NCBI GenBank assembly: GCA_002435745.1 | Contig: DIWT01000052.1 | Span: forward strand, 6,607 to 70,606 | DNA: 64,000 nt | Source of the DNA: a bacterium UBP15_UBA6099 | GTDB lineage: Bacteria; UBP15; UBA6099 | Reading direction: 5' to 3' | Translations under genes and position numbers: made by a program | Shown: positions 17,695 to 28,775 of the stretch, one piece after another | Layout: every line of letters begins with the position of its first letter | How positions within the stretch are numbered: position 1 is the first letter of the stretch | The notes under the pieces: model-generated | Told to the model about the DNA's origin: nothing | Seen by the model: only the letters and a program-made list of their open reading frames with translations | Database searches by the model: none

Positions 17695-19473
17695 TTATCT
17701 ATCGGCGATGCGCGTTATCACTTCGAGAACTTTTTCGGGGACGAACGGCTTGAGTATGAAGTCCGAAGCTCCCGCCACAAGGCTGTCCCTCACTTTTTCC
17801 TTCTGTCCGAGCGCCGATATCATGATGACTTTGGCTTCGGGCCTCTGTTTCTTTATCTCTTTCAGCGACGATATGCCGTCCATGTTCGGCATGGTGATGT
17901 CCATGGTGACGACGTCCGGTTTGAGTTTTTCGAACATGGAGACCGCCTGCTGGCCGTCTTCCGCTTCGCCTGCGATCTTGAAGTTTCCGCATTCGAGGAT
18001 GTTGCGCAGTTTGCTCCGCATGAACTTGGTGTCATCGACGATCAGCACCGTCTTTTTCTTCTCTTTCGTCCCGACGTTGACCGTTTTGATCTTGCGGGTC
18101 AGTTCGTCGTAGGAGGACATGGCGATTCCGCCCTCGCGGTCGGACATCAGGGTGGCGAACTTCAGATGCTTGGTTATCCGCTCCCTTGAAGCTCCGATAT
18201 AGACCATGCATCCGGGATGGATGGCTTCGGCGGCCTTGACGGTGGCGAACGGGTTGACCTGCATCCGGATTCTCATCGCGGCCAGCCTCTGGCTGAGGTT
18301 CGCCTTTTCCGCTTCGAGAGACGCGAGCGCCTCTTTGAGTTTCGCGATAGCTTCAGGTTTGGCCGTCTTGGCCTGCGCGAGCGCCCTTTTGACCCGCTCG
18401 GACTCTGTGAGCGCCGTCTCCAGCTTCGACTCGACTTCCGCCATTGCAAGGTAGACATCGAACTTGAACCCGGCTCTCAACACTGTGGTCGTTTCCGACT
18501 CGGTCCCGAGTTGCTTGGCTCTGATTTCGGAGTAAGCCATCACGTCGCCGCCGATGATTTTTCCCTCATGCGAAGAACAAATCACCATGCCATTGCTGCG
18601 GACGGAACTGTTGATAATCGCGCGCTCGGAGACCACGTCCTTTTCGGCCTCCACGATGGAATTCTCAATGTATTTTGCGAACACGCTGCCTTTGGCGGCA
18701 ACCGCGGACTGTTTCCGCGTGAGTATGCCGCCTTTTACCACGATGTCCCCCTCCGAGTAAATCTCGGCGGCTTGCACGTTGCCCCCGATGCTGATGTTGC
18801 CGCCCGCTTTGACGATGAACCCGTCCAGCACGTTGCCGCGTATCTCGAGCGCTCCTGCGAAATTTATGTTGCCCGTTTCGTAATCGACGTCGCCGTTGAC
18901 GACGTACACCGGATCCACGCTGACCGTGTTCTGCGCGACGCGCGGGGAACCGTCGATGTCCGCGACGAACTCCGTTCCGTCGCCGGACACCTTCACATTC
19001 GCTCCGGCCTTCAGGACGACATCCGAACCCCACTCTCCGGGGGTGCGGGTTCCCTTGACAGTGACGCCTTCCTCGCCTCTGGTGGGCGGGGTGCGGCGCG
19101 CGATGACTTCTCCCTTGACCACTGATTTGACCAAGTTCAACTCTCTCAAATCTATCTTTGCTTTTTCGTCTTTCGTTATGATGTCGGCGTCTTTTGTCCA
19201 CATGAACGCCGCCGAGGCGTCGGCTCCGTGTCCGGGAGGCGTCCCGGAAGCGGCCATGAAGTCCACCGGCTCGACCACCGCCTGCCCGACAAATGCCTGA
19301 ATGCGCTCGTTGCTCGCCACGCCGTAAATAACGCCAGCCTGTTCGAGAGCGCGTTTGACGTCCGCAACGCTCGCCGGAGTCCCGCTTCCTTCCGGCGGCA
19401 TTATGAAGGCTATCGCCGACATCTCGTCTCCCGAAATTTCGATCTTCACTGTTCCGTTCTTATCCACTGCCAT
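17695..19473 (-). CDS. FapA (DUF342) polymer-like protein fused to a CheY-type REC domain
   Basis: A 592-residue fusion. Residues 1-335 carry the FapA/DUF342 features: an N-terminal domain, RTPPTRGEEGVTVKGT (127-142), then a right-handed beta-helix of Gly/Val/Ile-rich repeats (about 190-335, for example GNVLDGFIVKAGGNISIGGN). Residues 345-405 are a predicted coiled coil; residues 408-450 complete the FapA C-terminal part. Residues 473-592 form a complete REC domain with Asp480-Asp481, phospho-acceptor Asp525 and Lys575. FapA homologues are linked to flagellar or envelope assembly, but no flagellar gene is present. Start ATG 19473 follows GGAGGAAG. Phosphorylation by CheA could control assembly of the helix part; this is inference. 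Confidence 0.9.
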   Translation of the reverse strand: MAVDKNGTVKIEISGDEMSAIAFIMPPEGSGTPASVADVKRALEQAGVIYGVASNERIQAFVGQAVVEPVDFMAASGTPPGHGADASAAFMWTKDADIITKDEKAKIDLRELNLVKSVVKGEVIARRTPPTRGEEGVTVKGTRTPGEWGSDVVLKAGANVKVSGDGTEFVADIDGSPRVAQNTVSVDPVYVVNGDVDYETGNINFAGALEIRGNVLDGFIVKAGGNISIGGNVQAAEIYSEGDIVVKGGILTRKQSAVAAKGSVFAKYIENSIVEAEKDVVSERAIINSSVRSNGMVICSSHEGKIIGGDVMAYSEIRAKQLGTESETTTVLRAGFKFDVYLAMAEVESKLETALTESERVKRALAQAKTAKPEAIAKLKEALASLEAEKANLSQRLAAMRIRMQVNPFATVKAAEAIHPGCMVYIGASRERITKHLKFATLMSDREGGIAMSSYDELTRKIKTVNVGTKEKKKTVLIVDDTKFMRSKLRNILECGNFKIAGEAEDGQQAVSMFEKLKPDVVTMDITMPNMDGISSLKEIKKQRPEAKVIMISALGQKEKVRDSLVAGASDFILKPFVPEKVLEVITRIADR

Positions 19474-19538
19474 TTTTCTTCCTCCAGTCAGAACTCGTTC
19501 GTAAATCGCGGAGAGCTTGACGCCCGCCGCGCTGATTG

Positions 19539-21075
<1,537 letters not shown>

Positions 21076-21469
21076 CCCACTCTCCCAGAACTCCTGATAT
21101 TACTTCCCTTATCGTTTCCGGCATGAACGGTTTCTTCACGAACGCCTTCATGCCCCTCTGCCATAATTTCTCGATTTTCGTCTCGCTGCCTTCCGTCGAA
21201 ACTATGATTACCGGCACGTTTTTCATCACTTCGTCATTGTGCATCGCCTCAAGCATCGCCATGCCGTCCATCACAGGCATGTTGATGTCCGCAAGCACGA
21301 GATCAATCCAGTTGGCTCCGAGAATCCCCAGCGCGTCCCGTCCGTTCTCAGCGTGAAAGATGTCGCCCACCGGAACCTGCGCCATCTGAATCGTGCGCGA
21401 CACCATTTTGCGGATTATCGCCGAATCATCGACCACCAGAATGTTATATGCCATTCCTTGCCCCCAGAC

Positions 21470-21964
21470 TCACAGTTCAAATTCCCCGGAGCCGTTCTTG
21501 ATTAGCACCCGGCCGGTTCCGATCTCCAATTTCATGGTGCGCCACGAGTCCCCGCCGATATCTTCAGCGGCTATCAACACGCCGTTTTTCCAGAGTATTT
21601 TTTTGAGGCTGATATAGTTTCGGCGGCCTATCTGAAAAAAACCTGTTTTATCCATCACGTTCGAGCCGCCCGCGACTTTAACCACAAGGCGCTTTTTCTC
21701 CGCTCCAAGCCTGTATGCGCTCTTAAAAAGAGCCGGAAGCCCCGTGTCCGCAAACATGCACGGGTTCTCCGCGGCCCTCTCCGGCCTGCAATCCGACGAT
21801 GGTAGCTGATAATGAAGCATCCCTCCCACGTTAGCCTTGGGATCGTATATCGTCACTCCTATACAAGAGCCGAGAGAATGCGTCACTATGATATCTCCCT
21901 CGTTCGCCGACACCTTCATGTCGGACACTCCCACAAGATGCTTTTGAGCGGTATTATTTTCCAT
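21470..21964 (-). CDS. cheD: CheD, receptor glutamine deamidase
   Basis: A 164-residue CheD. The catalytic triad is recognisable by spacing: Thr28 and Cys34 in THSLGSCIGVTIYD and His51 in MLHYQLP, the same 6- and 17-residue spacing as the characterised thermophilic CheD. CheD deamidates MCP glutamines and in other systems binds CheC; here no CheC is present, only CheX-type proteins. ATG 21964 follows AAGGACTGAG and lies one base after the cheR stop codon. Confidence 0.95.
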   Translation of the reverse strand: MENNTAQKHLVGVSDMKVSANEGDIIVTHSLGSCIGVTIYDPKANVGGMLHYQLPSSDCRPERAAENPCMFADTGLPALFKSAYRLGAEKKRLVVKVAGGSNVMDKTGFFQIGRRNYISLKKILWKNGVLIAAEDIGGDSWRTMKLEIGTGRVLIKNGSGEFEL

Positions 21965-21965
21965 C

Positions 21966-22811
21966 TCAGTCCTTCACATAGATGCTTGGCCTTACGAATT
22001 TAAAACCGTGCGATATTCCCGTCAGACTCTCGGAATGCCCCACGAAAAACACGCCGCCGGGAGCCAGTATGTTGTAAAACCTCGTCACAAGCTCAGCTTG
22101 AGTTTTCTTGTCGAAATATATCATCACATTTCGGCAGAACACCGCGTCGAACGGCCCGGTCATGGGCCACGGATCCATTAGGTTGAGTCGGCGGAACGCT
22201 ATTTTTCTCTTCAACTCAGCCGACACTCTGTAAAACACTGTTCCGTCCTGAGCGGTTTCTTTCGCAAAGTATTTTTTCAAAACCATTTCCGGAGTTTCCT
22301 TCATCCGCTGTTTCGGAAACAACCCTTCCCTCGCCGTCGCCAGAGTCTGAGATGAAATATCCGTCGCTAAAATCCTGAAATCCGGGCATCCGCTTCCTTT
22401 GACGGCATCGTCCAGAGTTATCGCTATCGAGTACGCCTCTTCCCCCGAAGCGCAACCCGCGCTCCATATCCGAAATCGCTTCCTTTTCTCATCGACCAGT
22501 TTAATTTTTCCCTGTTCGAGCAGATAGTTGAAGTGATCCTTTTCCCTGAAAAAATATGTAAGGTTGGTCGTCAGGATGTCGACCATGGTCGAAAGTTCGA
22601 CCCCCGTTTCATCTTTCTCTATATATTTAAGATAATCCTTATATGAATCGATATTGAGCATTCTCAGCCGCTTGTTGAGCCTAGCCTGCACCAATTCCTT
22701 CTTTCCGACATGCAGGTTGATCCGGCAGATGGCGTAAACCATCTCGCTTATCTTCTCAAACTCTCGGTCTGGAAGACTTCTGCTTCTGAGAATGGATGAA
22801 ACGTTTTCCAT
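21966..22811 (-). CDS. cheR: CheR, MCP glutamate methyltransferase
   Basis: A 281-residue CheR (counting from ATG 22811). An N-terminal helical domain (residues 15-80) precedes a SAM-binding Rossmann domain with WSAGCASGEEAYSIAI (the glycine-rich loop) and the FCRNVMIYFD motif. It adds methyl groups to the MCP and opposes CheB. The frame can also start at TTG 22844; neither start has an ideally spaced ribosome site (GGAG is close to the ATG). No C-terminal TPR domain. Confidence 0.93.
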   Translation of the reverse strand: MENVSSILRSRSLPDREFEKISEMVYAICRINLHVGKKELVQARLNKRLRMLNIDSYKDYLKYIEKDETGVELSTMVDILTTNLTYFFREKDHFNYLLEQGKIKLVDEKRKRFRIWSAGCASGEEAYSIAITLDDAVKGSGCPDFRILATDISSQTLATAREGLFPKQRMKETPEMVLKKYFAKETAQDGTVFYRVSAELKRKIAFRRLNLMDPWPMTGPFDAVFCRNVMIYFDKKTQAELVTRFYNILAPGGVFFVGHSESLTGISHGFKFVRPSIYVKD

Positions 22812-22939
22812 TTGCTCCGCTTTGAAGCTCGGCGCCGGCGTCAAGCGTCCTGAGCGAACCTTTCCACGATTTCTACTCGGTCAAAACAAGGATGGAGGCG
22901 GACGCTCTCGCGCCCGCCTCCATCCCGCGCCGTCATACT

Positions 22940-24547
22940 CTAAAAATCCTTAAAGTCATCGTCCATAGGAATCATTGTGTCGGACTTCTTCATGCCCACA
23001 GAAGACTTCAGCTTATCGGAAGCCGCAGCTACCGCTCCGTTCCGCGTTTTTGCCGAAGCGACTTTCTTCGCCTTGTCGGTCGCGGACACGACACGCTGCG
23101 CCGAGCCATTTGTCGCCTGTCTGCCGGTAACCAGTTCCATCAACTCGTTCACCATGTCCATCAGCCCGACCGACTGCGAGTTCATTTCCTCTGCGGCCGA
23201 AGCTGATTCCTCCGCGTTGGACGCGTTCGACTGCGTCACTTTGTCCATCTGGCTGACCGCGATATTGACCTGATCGATGCCCTGCGCCTGCTCTTTGCTA
23301 GCCGCCGCGATCTCAGCCACAAGGTCGGTTACCTTCGCCGAGCCGTCAACTATCTCGACGAACGACTTTGCAAGCTCGTCGGCTATCTTGGAGCCGTCGG
23401 AAGTGTTGTTCACCGACTCCTCAATCAGGGTGGCGGTGTTTCGGGCGGCCTCGCCTGCCCTTTGAGCCAGATTGCGAACCTCTTCGGCCACGACCGCGAA
23501 TCCCTTGCCTGCCTCTCCGGCGCGCGCCGCTTCTACCGCCGCGTTCAGCGCCAGCAGATTGGTCTGAAACGCTATCTCGTCAATCGTCTTGATTATCTTC
23601 GACGTTTGTTTGGACGAATCTCCGATTTTAGCCATCGCGGTAGTCATCCGGGATATTTCGTCGCTGCCTCTATCCGCCGCCTTGCGCGCGTCCTTCGACA
23701 GCAAATTTGCCTGTTCGGCGTTGTCCGCGTTCTGCCGGGTCATAGACGACATCTCCTCCAGCGAAGACGATATCTCTTCAAGAGAAGACGCCTGCTCGGA
23801 AGCTCCTTCCGCCAGAGACTGGCTGGCTCCCGACACCTGCCCGGACGCAGACGACAGCTGCTCGGACGCGTCCATCAGCGACGTTGATATCCTGTTGATC
23901 GGAAGCCCGATCGATCTTGCGAGTGCAATTGCCGCAAGCAACGCCGACACTGTCACGACAAGAGACACCGCCAACAGAACATACAGAATTGCGTTCATCT
24001 CTTTTTCCACATCGTCGATGTATATTCCGGAGCCTACTATCCAGCCCCAATCCCTCTGGAGCTTCACGTATGAAATCTTCGGGTCGGGTTTCGTCTGCCC
24101 CGGTTTTGCCCACATGTAATCGACCGAGCCTTCTCCGGCTTTTTTGCAAATTTCCGCCATTTCCACGAACAGCTTTTTTCCGTTCGGGTCTTTGTAATCT
24201 GAAAGATCCGATCCCACCAAATCTGTCGTGAACGGGTGCATCAACATCGTCGGATGCATATCGTTTATCCAGAAATACTGTTCACCCTCATATCTCATAT
24301 CTCGCACCACGTTCATCGCGGCCGCCTGCGCTTCTTCCTTTGTCATAGCTCCGGACTGCTCAAGTTGAACGTAGTGGTCAATTACCGTATGCGCCGCTTC
24401 CACAAGATGCTGTGTTTTCTCTTGCTTTCCTTGATACATCTGGGTCTGGAACTTCGGGAACATCCATGCAAGAAGGGCTATGTACAGCGCTGACACGAAC
24501 AGCCCCAGCATGATTATCCTTGTCGACAGGTTAAATCTTTTCAACAT
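22940..24547 (-). CDS. Methyl-accepting chemotaxis protein with single Cache sensor domain
   Basis: A 535-residue transmembrane receptor. TM1 is at about 11-30, a periplasmic single-Cache domain (sCache_2-like, with [15 protein letters not shown] at 91-105) at about 33-185, TM2 at about 187-210. A recognisable full HAMP domain is missing or very short before the signalling coiled coil. The hairpin tip [20 protein letters not shown] and flanking EVRNLAQR are canonical. The extreme C-terminus [10 protein letters not shown], after a low-complexity linker, looks like a tether for CheR/CheB. Start ATG 24547 follows GAGGAGAAA. Only MCP in the window. Confidence 0.95.
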   Translation of the reverse strand: MLKRFNLSTRIIMLGLFVSALYIALLAWMFPKFQTQMYQGKQEKTQHLVEAAHTVIDHYVQLEQSGAMTKEEAQAAAMNVVRDMRYEGEQYFWINDMHPTMLMHPFTTDLVGSDLSDYKDPNGKKLFVEMAEICKKAGEGSVDYMWAKPGQTKPDPKISYVKLQRDWGWIVGSGIYIDDVEKEMNAILYVLLAVSLVVTVSALLAAIALARSIGLPINRISTSLMDASEQLSSASGQVSGASQSLAEGASEQASSLEEISSSLEEMSSMTRQNADNAEQANLLSKDARKAADRGSDEISRMTTAMAKIGDSSKQTSKIIKTIDEIAFQTNLLALNAAVEAARAGEAGKGFAVVAEEVRNLAQRAGEAARNTATLIEESVNNTSDGSKIADELAKSFVEIVDGSAKVTDLVAEIAAASKEQAQGIDQVNIAVSQMDKVTQSNASNAEESASAAEEMNSQSVGLMDMVNELMELVTGRQATNGSAQRVVSATDKAKKVASAKTRNGAVAAASDKLKSSVGMKKSDTMIPMDDDFKDF

Positions 24548-24638
24548 AATCAGTTTCTCCTCGTCTGATAGAATGAACCGACATTTATTTTTCGAAACTC
24601 CAAGGCTGTCCGGCCCGGAGCCGCCGTTCGCGCCAACC

Positions 24639-25139
24639 TCATTTCGGCCCTGTTTCTTTTTCGGTTTTAGAGATGATTTTTATCTCCTCCGCCGTCAGGA
24701 CTCTCCTGATGTCGAGCACAATGACAATCTTGCCTTTGGCTTTGCCTATGCCCATTATGAATTCGGTGTCAACGCTGACCCCGAAAGTCGGAGTTTCTTC
24801 GATGTCCTGCTCTTGGATGTCCAGAACCTCGGAAACTTTATCAACCACGATGCCCATCAGCAAGCCGTCGAGGTCGACCACGATGATGCACGTTTCTTTC
24901 GTGTTGTCCGCGCGTTCCATGCCGAACTTTTGCCGCAGGTCTATCACGGGGATGACTTTCCCGCGCAGATTGATGACGCCTCTAACGAAATTCGGCATCC
25001 TCGGCACGTTCGTGATTTCCATCAGCCCGATGATTTCCCTGACTTTCAGTATCTCAAGCCCGTACTCTTCGTCTCCAAGCGTGAACGTGAGATACTTGTT
25101 GAGTTTTCTTCCATGCTCCTCCGCCGCCGCTATTGCCAT
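24639..25139 (-). CDS. cheW: CheW adaptor
   Basis: A 166-residue CheW with the SH3-like double barrel: [42 protein letters not shown] and the [18 protein letters not shown] C-terminal segment. It couples the MCP to CheA in the array. ATG 25139 is preceded by AAAGGAGGG and is 45 bases after the cheA stop. It is 15-20 residues longer than minimal CheW through a charged C-terminal tail. Confidence 0.96.
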   Translation of the reverse strand: MAIAAAEEHGRKLNKYLTFTLGDEEYGLEILKVREIIGLMEITNVPRMPNFVRGVINLRGKVIPVIDLRQKFGMERADNTKETCIIVVDLDGLLMGIVVDKVSEVLDIQEQDIEETPTFGVSVDTEFIMGIGKAKGKIVIVLDIRRVLTAEEIKIISKTEKETGPK

Positions 25140-25183
25140 TTCGCGCCCTCCTTTCGTGTCGTTTTATATTTCAAATTTTCCTG

Positions 25184-28018
25184 TCATGAATTGTGAGCCA
25201 GTCTTATCATGCCGGTGGTGTCTAGGATGAGCGCCACCCGTCCGTCTCCCATAATCGCGCCGCCCGACACCCCGTCGAGTTCATCGAACATTCCGCCGAG
25301 CGCTTTTATCACCACCTGCTGCTGGCCTTCGAGGTCGTCCACCATCAGCGCGCACCGCTTCCCGTTTCCTCCGACGATTACCGCGAGAGCCTCCGTCGGC
25401 TCCGTCTTCGCGCCGTCAAGCTCGAACAGCCGGTGCACTCTGAACAAAGGCATCAAATCGCCTCTTACTTTCAGCATCTCGCCCCTGCTCACCACCGTGT
25501 CTATCTGCCCGCGCTCGGGCCGCAACGATTCCACTATCGCTATCGTCGGTATGATGTATTTCTCATGCGCCACATTCACCACCATGCCGTCGATTATCGC
25601 AAGCGTCAGAGGCAGCCGGATTATGAACTCCGAGCCTTTCCCCTGTTCTGATTCGATCTCCACCCGGCCCCGTAGAGCCTCGATGCTCCTTTTGACTACG
25701 TCCATCCCGACGCCCCGGCCTGAAACCTCGGTGACCTTTTTCGCGGTCGAAAAGCCCGGATGAAATATCAGATTGTAAATCTCCCTGTCCGAAAGCTCGG
25801 CGTCGGCGGAGACGATGTTCTGCGCAATCGCTTTTGAAACAATCGCGTTCTTGTCCAGCCCTTTCCCGTCGTCCTTTAATCTGATGACGACCGTGCCGCC
25901 CTCGTGCGCCGCCGAAAGATGTATCCGCCCCTTTGCCGGTTTTCCCGCAGCTATTCTTTCCTGCGCCGACTCTATTCCGTGATCCACGGCGTTCCTGACC
26001 ATGTGAACCAGCGGACTGCCGATCTCTTCGACCACGTTGCGGTCAAGCTCGGTGTCCTCTCCCGAATACGTCAGATCAACCGACGTTCCGCACTTGATCG
26101 AAAGGTCCCGCGTCAGACGGGTCATCTTCTGGAAGGTGTTTTTGAGCGAGACCATTCTCATGCTCATCGCAAGCTCCTGAAGCTCGCGGGTAATCTTGCC
26201 GAGATGAGAGACATTCCTTGACAGGCGCGCGCTCTTCGTCTGCGCCACTTCCGGCTCCTGCGTTACCATCGCGTTGGCGATCACAAGCTCGCCTACGGCG
26301 TCGATGAGCGCGTCCAGCCGGGTCGTGCTCACCTTAACCATTCCGTCCGCTTTTCCGGTTGACTTTGCTTCTTGCGCGCATGCCTCCGCTGGGGCGGCGG
26401 CCTGACCCGGTTCATCCTCAAGCCGATCTTCTATGGCGGCTCGCTCTTCGCTGCAACTCCGCTCCGGATCCTTCAGTCTTTCTATCAATTCGCCGTATCC
26501 CGAAGGCGTTTCATATTTTGCCCCGCCCACCGCCGCGTTTACTCTCTCGACAGCTTCTTTCAGGAAATCCACCGCCGCGAACGCCACGTCCGCCGCGCGA
26601 CCCATTATGTCGATCTCCCCGCGCCTTGCTCTGTCCAGAAGGCTTTCCGCGTGGTGCGCCACTTCCTGCGTGTCTTTCAGATTCAAAAAACCGGCTATTC
26701 CTTTTATATTGTGATATCCCCTGAATATTTCGTTTATCAGCGCGCTGTCGCCCGGATGTTTCTCCAGTTCGACAAGAGCCATCTCCGAAGCGTGCAGGTA
26801 CTCGCGAGACTCCGTCACGAAATCCCCAAGCTCAGGATTACTGGGGTCGATCTCGACCGACGGCGGATGGATCAAGGAGGTCTGTTCGGCATGTTGTGGC
26901 GCGACCGCCGCTCTTGCGGACTGCGGCCGTTTCGCCTGCGCGCCTCGCTCCGCCAAGCCGGCCGCTATCCTTTCGGCCCTTGCTTTCCAAGACTCGTCTC
27001 CGGCGGCGAAAGCGCCTGTCAAGATGCTATTTATACATTCGGCTGCGGCCTTCAAGCCTGATGTCGTTTTTTCGTCAATATCCTTTCCAGTCGCTTTTAA
27101 CGCGGTCGTGACAGCCGCGAAAAGACGCGCGGCAGATTCCATGCCAAAGCGCCCGGCCGCTTTTTCCAATGCGCCCGCGCTCGCCTCCAACCGGCCCACC
27201 GTTTCTGTTATTCCATATCCGATATCTTCTATGCTTGACTCGAAAGCATCGAGGTCGTCGGCCATTTCTTCAAGGAAACCGCCTGCTGTCGAAAGAGAGC
27301 TTGCCATCATAGCCGCGTTTTCTATCGTTGTCCCGGAACAGTCCGCCGCCGCATCGTCTTCAAACTCGCCTTCCATAAGGCCCCTGAACCATCCGGCCGC
27401 GCCGCGAAGCGCTTGCAGCCCGCCTTCAAAAGGAATCTCCCCGGCCAGAGTGTCCGCCGCTAACTGGGCCGCTCCCCTTGCCACGCCCACCGCCTCGCCG
27501 GAATCCTTCACAAGCATCTCTATCTTCCAGAAAAAATCCTTTATAACTCTCAAAACATGATCGTCTTTCGCGCCCATGTCCTGAATCAGCCCTTCGAGAA
27601 GGTCCAGTTGCAACTCCAACTCTTCGGGAGATTTTGAGAGCGCGAGCCGGGCGGTTTCAGATGTCCGCGCCGGAAGCGAGAGCGCCGAAAGTTCGGAATC
27701 CGCCTGCGCGGTCGTTCCTTCGGCGTCGCCTGCGCGCTCTCTCTCCGTCGCGGCAGTCTGCAACCGGGAAACTGCGGCGCACATCTTGATATAAGCCGCG
27801 CTGAAATCAGTCCGCCCGGAAACTATATCTTGTGCGATTCGGGCAAGCGCGGCCGCTTCCCGCGCCATCCCGCCTTGAGCCTCCGAGCGAATTGAGATTT
27901 CATCCGCCAGTTCCCGTATCCGCTCAGCGCCCCCAAGATCGTCCTCGTCCATCCCGGCTGCCAGCCCGGATATCTCTTCCACCATCGCCAGCGTGTCATC
28001 CAGCAGTCCTTCTCTCAT
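25184..28018 (-). CDS. cheA: CheA, chemotaxis histidine kinase with a long N-terminal extension
   Basis: A 944-residue CheA (from ATG 28018, which has AAGGTGA upstream; the frame also offers GTG 28039). Residues about 1-385 are an alanine- and glutamate-rich, mostly helical extension I do not recognise. The phosphotransfer domain follows, with phospho-His436 in RGYHNIKGIAGF; then the P3 dimerisation helices (about 560-630), the ATPase with NAVDHGIES and DDGKGLD, GRGVGMDVV and GKGSEF boxes, and a C-terminal CheW-like P5 domain. It receives receptor signals through CheW and phosphorylates CheY, CheB and probably the other REC proteins of the operon. No P2 CheY-binding domain is evident. Confidence 0.95.
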   Translation of the reverse strand: MREGLLDDTLAMVEEISGLAAGMDEDDLGGAERIRELADEISIRSEAQGGMAREAAALARIAQDIVSGRTDFSAAYIKMCAAVSRLQTAATERERAGDAEGTTAQADSELSALSLPARTSETARLALSKSPEELELQLDLLEGLIQDMGAKDDHVLRVIKDFFWKIEMLVKDSGEAVGVARGAAQLAADTLAGEIPFEGGLQALRGAAGWFRGLMEGEFEDDAAADCSGTTIENAAMMASSLSTAGGFLEEMADDLDAFESSIEDIGYGITETVGRLEASAGALEKAAGRFGMESAARLFAAVTTALKATGKDIDEKTTSGLKAAAECINSILTGAFAAGDESWKARAERIAAGLAERGAQAKRPQSARAAVAPQHAEQTSLIHPPSVEIDPSNPELGDFVTESREYLHASEMALVELEKHPGDSALINEIFRGYHNIKGIAGFLNLKDTQEVAHHAESLLDRARRGEIDIMGRAADVAFAAVDFLKEAVERVNAAVGGAKYETPSGYGELIERLKDPERSCSEERAAIEDRLEDEPGQAAAPAEACAQEAKSTGKADGMVKVSTTRLDALIDAVGELVIANAMVTQEPEVAQTKSARLSRNVSHLGKITRELQELAMSMRMVSLKNTFQKMTRLTRDLSIKCGTSVDLTYSGEDTELDRNVVEEIGSPLVHMVRNAVDHGIESAQERIAAGKPAKGRIHLSAAHEGGTVVIRLKDDGKGLDKNAIVSKAIAQNIVSADAELSDREIYNLIFHPGFSTAKKVTEVSGRGVGMDVVKRSIEALRGRVEIESEQGKGSEFIIRLPLTLAIIDGMVVNVAHEKYIIPTIAIVESLRPERGQIDTVVSRGEMLKVRGDLMPLFRVHRLFELDGAKTEPTEALAVIVGGNGKRCALMVDDLEGQQQVVIKALGGMFDELDGVSGGAIMGDGRVALILDTTGMIRLAHNS

Positions 28019-28079
28019 TGTTTCACCTTTGTCGCCCACAGCCCCGGCTAATCAGGCCTTCAGGCGTTAATCATGCATA

Positions 28080-28499
28080 TTAATCAACAAGGTTGATCTC
28101 GCGGAAATAACCCTCGATGATGCCAACCGCGTTCCTCTCCGCCAGCATTCTCCTAGACATCGTCATTATTTCATCCAACTCAAACGGCTTCGTCATAAAC
28201 CGACAGTTCTCCGGGTTCTTGGCTTGAAACACTTCGCGCTCAGCGCTTTTCCCCGTCGCCACAATTACCGAGACATGGCAGGCAAACTCGTTCTCCCTGA
28301 GTATCTCCACAAATTCCCAACCGTCCATAACCGGCATGCAGATGTCAGTGACGACAATATCCGGGCGGAAGACAAGCGCCTTCTTCAAAGCCTCAAGCCC
28401 GTTTTCGGCCTCTCCGACTTCATATCCGCCCGCTTCGAATAGGCATCGAAGAAGTTCTCTCACATCTTTTTCATCATCCACAATCAGAACTTTATTCAA
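28080..28499 (-). CDS. Single-domain response regulator (CheY-like)
   Basis: A 139-residue REC protein starting at TTG 28499 with AAGGA nine bases upstream. Asp8-Asp9, phospho-acceptor Asp52 (VVTDICMP), Thr at VATG and Lys in MTKPF are present. The C-terminal 20 residues extend past the domain and end with FREINLVD. It is the first gene of the CheA operon and differs clearly from the CheY at 21038-21454, so the pathway has two separate single-domain outputs or phosphate sinks. There are about 60 bases between its stop and cheA. Confidence 0.88.
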   Translation of the reverse strand: MNKVLIVDDEKDVRELLRCLFEAGGYEVGEAENGLEALKKALVFRPDIVVTDICMPVMDGWEFVEILRENEFACHVSVIVATGKSAEREVFQAKNPENCRFMTKPFELDEIMTMSRRMLAERNAVGIIEGYFREINLVD

Positions 28500-28775
28500 T
28501 TGCTCAATTCCTTTTATTAATTGACGTTCAGAAAACCGACCATCGCTCGACCTGCCACAGTTTGAAAAGTTCGGGATTCTTTGATTGATGACGGATAGCG
28601 CGGCTGTCGTTCAATCGCGATAATGGCCCGTTCGCAGTCCTTCCGGTTCGGTTTTCGTTGTCAAGCTTGCTCTATTCTATTAATCGGACGGGAGGCCGTA
28701 TGTATGCAGAAACACAAAGTTCCGTAGAGATTTTAGCTTTTTTTTGTGGCGATTTTATCTACAAAATGAAGGGCT

